Origin: Anaerolineae bacterium
Lineage (GTDB): Bacteria; Chloroflexota; Anaerolineae; Aggregatilineales; Phototrophicaceae
Reading direction: 5' to 3'
NCBI GenBank assembly: GCA_022825675.1
Contig: JAJDWK010000053.1
Coordinates: 1 to 54,908 of the forward strand
DNA: 54,908 nucleotides
The position numbers and the translations under genes are program-made. The notes under the pieces were generated by a model. It worked only from the letters and a program-made list of their open reading frames with translations. It ran no database searches and was not told the origin of the DNA. Of this stretch, positions 50,547 through 54,908 are shown piece by piece. Every line of letters starts with the position of its first letter. The stretch's first letter is position 1.

Positions 50547-51063
50547 GTATTTCTGCAGAATTGATAGCCAAGAGTTTCAAGTTCGCTATTCTGTGCTTAG
50601 TGGATTTAGCTCACTTAGGCGTACGCTTGCTAAGGACAAAACAATTAGTGAGTTAACTGTGATAGCGCAGAATGACATACTAAATTGGAGTCTCGCTGTA
50701 TGCGAACATATTTATAAGCTGCTTGCCGAGAGCGACTCGCGAATGTATGACGAAAGCATCGCAGCATATTTGTATTGTCTTGAGCGGATAGATTTGTCAG
50801 CAGCATATAAAGTGAGTCGCCGTGTGTTACATATGGGCGGAATATGGTGGTCTCTGTGGATGTCGCGTTATATTGTTAAATACGTCGAGCGAATTCAGGA
50901 ATACAGCGATTTTTCATCGACTGAATATATAAATACCAACTATAAGACTGGTGATGTGGGCGCAATGGATAATTCTTTGCGCCGTAATGCCCTATCAACC
51001 AAGTTCCAGACTGCCAAGCAAGACACCGTCTTGCACTCAGTTGAGCTGGCATTTGCTAGTTAG
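50533..51063 (+). CDS. Hypothetical helical protein of AT-rich island
   Basis: This roughly 176-aa, mostly helical protein shares no motif that I recognise; it has blocks SLRRTLAKDKTISELTVIAQ, YLYCLERIDLSAAYKVSRRV and GGIWWSLWMSRYIVKYVER. The GTG at 50533 is chosen, with AAGG upstream, giving a 14-nt overlap with the preceding gene and so likely translational coupling; an ATG at 50506 would overlap it by 41 nt. Possibly a partner of the preceding hydrolase. Confidence 0.58.
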   Translation: MDLHKYFCRIDSQEFQVRYSVLSGFSSLRRTLAKDKTISELTVIAQNDILNWSLAVCEHIYKLLAESDSRMYDESIAAYLYCLERIDLSAAYKVSRRVLHMGGIWWSLWMSRYIVKYVERIQEYSDFSSTEYINTNYKTGDVGAMDNSLRRNALSTKFQTAKQDTVLHSVELAFAS

Positions 51064-51074
51064 GACTAGAAACA

Positions 51075-51512
51075 ATGAGACATAATTGGTCTGTATTTTG
51101 CCGAACCTTGCTTGAAGATACCAAAAGCAAAAACCCTAGCTTGATAGAAGTTACGGAACGAATTAGCTTCAGGGCACCTCTGTCTGACGAACGCCCAATA
51201 CATTTACCACTTTTGCCGCGCCCTTTCTTTCTTGTTTCAAATTGGCGCAGAAATGAAGACGGCGATTGTTTGAAATACTTGGCGCGGGCGCGTTTCCTTT
51301 CGCCCCAAAAGCTGGAGCTACTAAATCTCGAGCATGAAGTTGATTTAGAGCTTCAAGGCAAGATGCGAGTTAATGGGGAAATTGGGTCTCTGCCATACAC
51401 AACAAACGGCACTTACGAATTTGAAATTGCCTATAAGGATGGAAGCGACTGGATTCCAGTCGCTTCCATCCCACTGGAAATTGTACACGAAGGTCCCCCA
51501 GACCCCGACTAA
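51075..51512 (+). CDS. Small beta-rich hypothetical protein (DUF6941-like, tentative)
   Basis: This 145-aa protein reads as alternating beta strands: [54 protein letters not shown] and [12 protein letters not shown]. The pattern resembles small DUF6941-type domains, from memory and unverified. It ends in EGPPDPD. Its stop overlaps the ilvD stop on the other strand by 4 nt. A perfect 16-bp hairpin lies within its coding sequence near the 3' end. Confidence 0.58.
   Translation: MRHNWSVFCRTLLEDTKSKNPSLIEVTERISFRAPLSDERPIHLPLLPRPFFLVSNWRRNEDGDCLKYLARARFLSPQKLELLNLEHEVDLELQGKMRVNGEIGSLPYTTNGTYEFEIAYKDGSDWIPVASIPLEIVHEGPPDPD
51437..51471. repeat. Perfect 16-bp inverted repeat inside a coding region
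   Basis: GGATGGAAGCGACTGG and its exact complement (51437-51452/51456-51471) are separated by ATT. It lies in the last 80 bp of the island's third gene and encodes [13 protein letters not shown]. No T-run follows on either strand. Confidence 0.9.
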
Positions 51513-53179
51513 GCCCCTGTAACCGCGCCGTCGTCCGCCTGCGAGACCAGCCTGGCATACTTCGCCATCACGCCCTTGTGGTAATTCGGCGTCGGCGCTT
51601 GCCAGCGCGACCGCCGCGCCGCCAGCTCTTCCTCGCTCAAGTCAACTTGAATCAGCCGCCGCGCCACATCAATCGTGATGCTGTCGCCCTCTTCCAACAG
51701 CGCGATGGGACCGCCAACCGCCGCTTCTGGCGCGCAATGCCCAATCATCAAGCCGCGGGTGCCGCCGCTGAAGCGACCATCGGTTATCAAACCGACTTCG
51801 CCGCCCAGCCCCTGCCCATATAGCGCCGCCGTGATTTGCAGCATTTCCCGCATGCCCGGGCCACCGACAGGACCTTCATAGCGGATGATGACGACATCGC
51901 CCGCCACAATGCGCCGGTTGGACACCGCTTCAAACGCTTCTTCTTCGGTATCAAAGACGCGCGCGGGACCGGTCAAGGGCGCGGGAGTATCCTTGAGCTT
52001 GACGACCGCGCCCGCCGGTGCCAGGTTGCCCTTGAGCACGACCAGCCCGCCGCTGTCTTTGATGGCGGCGTCAAAATCGCGCACGACATCTTGCCCCGGC
52101 GTCTCGGTCGCATCGGCGCAGGCTTCCGCCAGCGTCACGCCGCTGACTGTCGGCGTATCGCCAGTCATATACCCGCCATCGATGAGGCGATTTATCAAAA
52201 TCGGCACACCGCCCGCTTTGAAGAGGTCGAGCGCGACATATTTGCCGGTGGGGCGCATATCGCCGATGATGGGCGTGCGGCGACTGATGTCTTCAATGTC
52301 GTCCAGGCTGAAATCAATGCCAGCTTCGCGGGCGAATGCCAGGCAATGCAGGATGCTGTTGGTGCTGCCGGCGGTTGCCGCCGCCGCCGCCAGCGAGTTC
52401 TCCAGCGATTGCCGCGTCACCAACTGGGACGGGCGGATATCGCGCTGCAAAATGTCCAGCATCAGCTCGCCGGCCTGATAAGCGACCGTTTCTTTCTCCG
52501 GGTCTTCGGCGGGCACATCGCCCATGCCCATTGGGCAGATGCCCAAAATCTCGCTTATCATCGCCATCGTGTTGGCGGTGAATTGCCCGCCGCATGCGCC
52601 AGGACCAGGGCAGGCGACATTCTCAACCGCCATCAATTCTTCATAAGAAATCTGCCCGGCTTGGAATTGCCCCAGCGCCTCAAAAACATTGACCAGGTCG
52701 ATATCGCGCCCATTCAGCTTGCCGGGATATATCGTGCCGCCATAGAGCATCAGCGACGGCAGGTCCAGGCGGATGAGCGCCATAATCGTGCCGGGAATCG
52801 TCTTGTCGCAGGCGGACAAGGCGACCACGCCATCAAGCATGTTGGATTTCGCGACCAGCTCGATGCTGTCGGCGATAACCTCGCGGCTGATGAGCGAGCC
52901 TTTCATGCCTTCGGTGCCCATGGTGATGCCGTCCGAGATGCTGACGGTATTGAACTCGAAAGGGGTGCCGCCAGCGGCGCGGATGCCGCGTTTGACATCC
53001 GCCGCCAGCTTGCGCAGGTGGAAGTTGCAGGGTCCGATTTCGGTCCAGGTGTTGGCGACGCCGATGAGCGGTTTGGCGAGGGCATCGTCATCATAGCCGA
53101 CGGCTTTGAGCATGGCGCGGGCGCCGGCGCGCTCCACACCGCCGACAAGGGCGCGGCTGCGCTGGTTGCTGCTGGTCAT
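51509..53179 (-). CDS. ilvD: Dihydroxy-acid dehydratase
   Basis: This 556-aa iron-sulfur enzyme of valine/isoleucine synthesis converts 2,3-dihydroxy-3-methyl acids to 2-keto acids. Cluster ligands are visible: Cys in [14 protein letters not shown] and [10 protein letters not shown]. Conserved [20 protein letters not shown] and [19 protein letters not shown] are intact. ATG 53179 has AAGGAG 6 nt upstream; the frame reaches to 53359 but lacks conservation there. No other ilv gene is in the window. Confidence 0.96.
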   Translation of the reverse strand: MTSSNQRSRALVGGVERAGARAMLKAVGYDDDALAKPLIGVANTWTEIGPCNFHLRKLAADVKRGIRAAGGTPFEFNTVSISDGITMGTEGMKGSLISREVIADSIELVAKSNMLDGVVALSACDKTIPGTIMALIRLDLPSLMLYGGTIYPGKLNGRDIDLVNVFEALGQFQAGQISYEELMAVENVACPGPGACGGQFTANTMAMISEILGICPMGMGDVPAEDPEKETVAYQAGELMLDILQRDIRPSQLVTRQSLENSLAAAAATAGSTNSILHCLAFAREAGIDFSLDDIEDISRRTPIIGDMRPTGKYVALDLFKAGGVPILINRLIDGGYMTGDTPTVSGVTLAEACADATETPGQDVVRDFDAAIKDSGGLVVLKGNLAPAGAVVKLKDTPAPLTGPARVFDTEEEAFEAVSNRRIVAGDVVIIRYEGPVGGPGMREMLQITAALYGQGLGGEVGLITDGRFSGGTRGLMIGHCAPEAAVGGPIALLEEGDSITIDVARRLIQVDLSEEELAARRSRWQAPTPNYHKGVMAKYARLVSQADDGAVTGA

Positions 53180-53317
53180 GGGCTGGCTCCTTATGTTGCA
53201 GGCGAGTATGCGGCTATTGTAGCGCAAGTGGGGTAGAGTATCATCAGTGAGACCGGAGAGAAATATCCGGTAGCAACGCATTGTAACCCCAGACAACCAG
53301 CACTCTTTATTGTAAGA

Positions 53318-53345
53318 TTGATAGTAAGACGCAATTTGATATAGT
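53318..53345 (+). promoter_or_regulatory. Predicted promoter of the AAA ATPase gene
   Basis: TTGATA (53318-53323) and TATAGT (53340-53345) are 16 bp apart, about 20 bp before ATG 53366. GGGAG at 53351-53355 is the ribosome site, so the leader is very short. Confidence 0.55.
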
Positions 53346-53365
53346 CCAAGTGGGAGCAAATTAGT

Positions 53366-54643
53366 ATGCAGCTAAAACCCAATCCATTTCGGCCTGATAA
53401 GCCCGTTACCGATTTTGACCTCTTTGCTGGTCGTTCGGATGAGTTAAAGGTCTTGATTGATTCTCTGTTTCAGACTGGACATGGCAATGCAAGACGCATG
53501 ATCGTTACTGGCCCGCGGGGAATTGGCAAAAGTTCATTTATAAATCAAATCAAATCACTTACTGATGACAGTTCAAATATTCTTCAATCCCTTGATATTA
53601 ATGCAGGAGAATTTAGTTTTCGGTTTATTGTCTTCAAGCACGTAGCTATAGCGGGACAAAGTTTGGAACATATCATTATTTCCTTAATAAGGAAAATGCA
53701 TGAGGCAACCGATAGCGATGTATTGGGTAAAAAGTTGCAAAGATTATTAGAAACATGGAAGCCAACTATAAATGTTCCTATTCTTGGGCTTGGAGTGGAA
53801 TATCAGCCGCCAAGCGCTTCGGAGATAAGTACTGACTTCGTGGGCGCAGTAGAGCACCTCTGGTCTGAACTAGCGAAAGAGAAAAATAAGGCAAACTATG
53901 TTGGCATCATCTTCATCATTGACGAAATTGATACTGTTGCTGAAGACACAAAAATCGCTTCATTTCTCAAAGTCATGAGTGAGGAGCTTTATGAATCGGG
54001 CCTCGATAAAGTCGGACTATATTTAGTCGGAATAACAGGAGCGATGGAAGAACTTAAAAAAGATCACCCATCTGTTGAAAGAGTATTTCAGACTATAGAA
54101 TTGTTACAAATGCGCCCTGAAGAAAGCCGGGAGGTAATTACAAGAGCACTCCGTAGCACTGAAGAGAGCAAAAAGGTCCAAGTGCCCGAGCCGGTAATGG
54201 AGAAAATAATTGATATTGCAAGCGGGTTTCCTGCTTTGATTCATACAATTTGCTATGAAGCCTATCAACATAACAGTGATGGCAAAATTAATGAGCAAGA
54301 TTTGGAATACGCTTTAAATGAAGTGATAACTCGTATTAAGCGAAACGAACTCGACCAACTCTTTCGCAAAGCCGGATCAGGTAATTACAGAAAAATAGTC
54401 ATTGCAATGGCAGCACATGAGGAGACAAATGTACCGTTGGCCGACATTGCCAGCGAAATAGGAAGAGCTACGAGTGCAATGAGTTCTTATATGACGGCTT
54501 TACGAACTCGAAAAATAATCGACAGAGTCGATAGGGCTGTATATAGATTCGTAGATCCTTTGCTCAAACTCTATGTTCAAAACTTAGATGTACTAAAGCA
54601 GCCTTCTATTCAGAAATCATATTTTGAAGATACGAATAAATAG
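53366..54643 (+). CDS. AAA/STAND-type ATPase with winged-helix-like C-terminus
   Basis: This 425-aa protein starts with [22 protein letters not shown] (the ring before the nucleotide site), then Walker A GPRGIGKS (residues 49-56), Walker [10 protein letters not shown] (about 181-189), and a sensor-like [10 protein letters not shown]. The C-terminal 90 residues ([41 protein letters not shown]) look like a winged helix ending as in Orc/Cdc6-like and ATPase_2 proteins. Codon use is AT-rich, unlike the flanking ilvD. Accessory; possible role in a defence or mobile-element module, unproven. Confidence 0.8.
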   Translation: MQLKPNPFRPDKPVTDFDLFAGRSDELKVLIDSLFQTGHGNARRMIVTGPRGIGKSSFINQIKSLTDDSSNILQSLDINAGEFSFRFIVFKHVAIAGQSLEHIIISLIRKMHEATDSDVLGKKLQRLLETWKPTINVPILGLGVEYQPPSASEISTDFVGAVEHLWSELAKEKNKANYVGIIFIIDEIDTVAEDTKIASFLKVMSEELYESGLDKVGLYLVGITGAMEELKKDHPSVERVFQTIELLQMRPEESREVITRALRSTEESKKVQVPEPVMEKIIDIASGFPALIHTICYEAYQHNSDGKINEQDLEYALNEVITRIKRNELDQLFRKAGSGNYRKIVIAMAAHEETNVPLADIASEIGRATSAMSSYMTALRTRKIIDRVDRAVYRFVDPLLKLYVQNLDVLKQPSIQKSYFEDTNK

Positions 54644-54645
54644 GC

Positions 54646-54861
54646 ATTCTTGTAATCAAAGCGACTGAGTTTGAGCTCGAACTTCGAGATGCTATAGATG
54701 TTCAGTTTCTTAAAGTGGTGAGAGTGTCAGAGTCTAACAGGCGACCGCATCCTGTCGTGGCGGACTCAATTCTAGCACCAGACACAATGGAGTGGTATAA
54801 TCAGTGCTTGAGTCGCATTCCGGCATGGGGACTGACTGATGGATATACTCTGCCTGCTTAG
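54646..54861 (+). CDS. Possible small ORF without a conventional start
   Basis: A frame of 72 codons runs from just after the ATPase stop to TAG 54861 with a protein-like composition (KATEFELELRDAIDVQFLKV, then PHPVVADSILAPDTMEWYNQ). The first ATG is at 54787, so either translation starts at a rare codon or the reading continues from the ATPase by a frameshift. Low certainty. Confidence 0.3.
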   Translation: MLVIKATEFELELRDAIDVQFLKVVRVSESNRRPHPVVADSILAPDTMEWYNQCLSRIPAWGLTDGYTLPA

Positions 54862-54908
54862 AGAGCTTATAGATGCGGGCGTTATCGATATTATTCAGAT
54901 TATTGTGC
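54839..54908 (+). CDS. Partial ORF at right edge
   Basis: From ATG 54839 the frame stays open to the window end (MDILCLLRELIDAGVIDIIQ), overlapping the previous frame by 23 nt. Too short for identification. Confidence 0.3.
   Translation, partial: MDILCLLRELIDAGVIDIIQIIV

Noticed and set aside
51836..53236. A 466-codon frame opposite ilvD
   Set aside because: Antisense shadow; ilvD has all iron-sulfur motifs and a good ribosome site.

Overview
The window looks like a chromosomal segment of a GC-rich Chloroflexota bacterium (Anaerolineae/Caldilineales-like; this placement is inference). Pointers are the Thr-Pro-rich linkers of a secreted fibronectin-like protein, a class A penicillin-binding protein with a long cytoplasmic N-terminus, many NAD(P) oxidoreductases of sugar metabolism, and a STAND/TPR ATPase. 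Most genes have clear Shine-Dalgarno sites. Several short AT-rich islands with a different look interrupt the GC-rich backbone.

Layout. 1-2585 (minus) is a secreted multi-domain Fn3-like protein that runs off the left edge. 2879-13429 is an unbroken minus-strand run of eleven tightly packed genes. From its promoter end they are: zinc alcohol dehydrogenase, Gfo/Idh/MocA oxidoreductase, D-2-hydroxyacid dehydrogenase, SDR, sugar isomerase-like TIM barrel, AttH/CrtC-like protein, methyltransferase, nucleotide-sugar epimerase, GT4 glycosyltransferase, degenerate CPBP membrane protein and MBL hydrolase. An internally deleted IS (16-bp terminal inverted repeats) abuts its promoter. 14210-17137 carries gnd and a DNA methyltransferase fused to a nuclease-like domain. 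17140-18500 holds two genes of unknown function. 18813-24419 (minus) is an L-fucose utilisation cluster: LacI regulator, GH29 fucosidase, COG3618 lactonase, zinc dehydrogenase, then a fatty-acid desaturase. A divergent ThDP enzyme, tRNA-Lys and the STAND/TPR ATPase follow. Near tRNA-Gly lies a complete PvuII-type restriction-modification system (30232-31980). Then come glnA, glutamine cyclotransferase, marR with a two-gene ABC exporter, a heptad-repeat coiled-coil protein, a lactonase with an epimerase, an L,D-transpeptidase, hemCD, a pair of small paralogues, the class A PBP and a UvrD/PcrA helicase. The right end has an AT-rich three-gene island (one member NlpC/P60-like), ilvD, and an AAA ATPase with a wHTH-like tail.

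How the parts connect. A 14-bp LacI-type palindrome overlaps the promoter region of the lacI-fucosidase cluster, and a near copy (11 of 14 positions) lies in the promoter region of the eleven-gene run. One regulator may therefore govern both sugar-oxidation operons. The fucose cluster supplies liberation, oxidation and lactone hydrolysis of fucose, but the dehydratase and later steps are not in the window. The PvuII-like system is the best candidate for recent horizontal transfer: the surrounding DNA is still rich in the presumed site CAGCTG, so the host depends on the methylase. Intergenic regions carry decaying copies of dispersed repeats, including a 53-bp element present twice in inverted orientation 23.5 kb apart.
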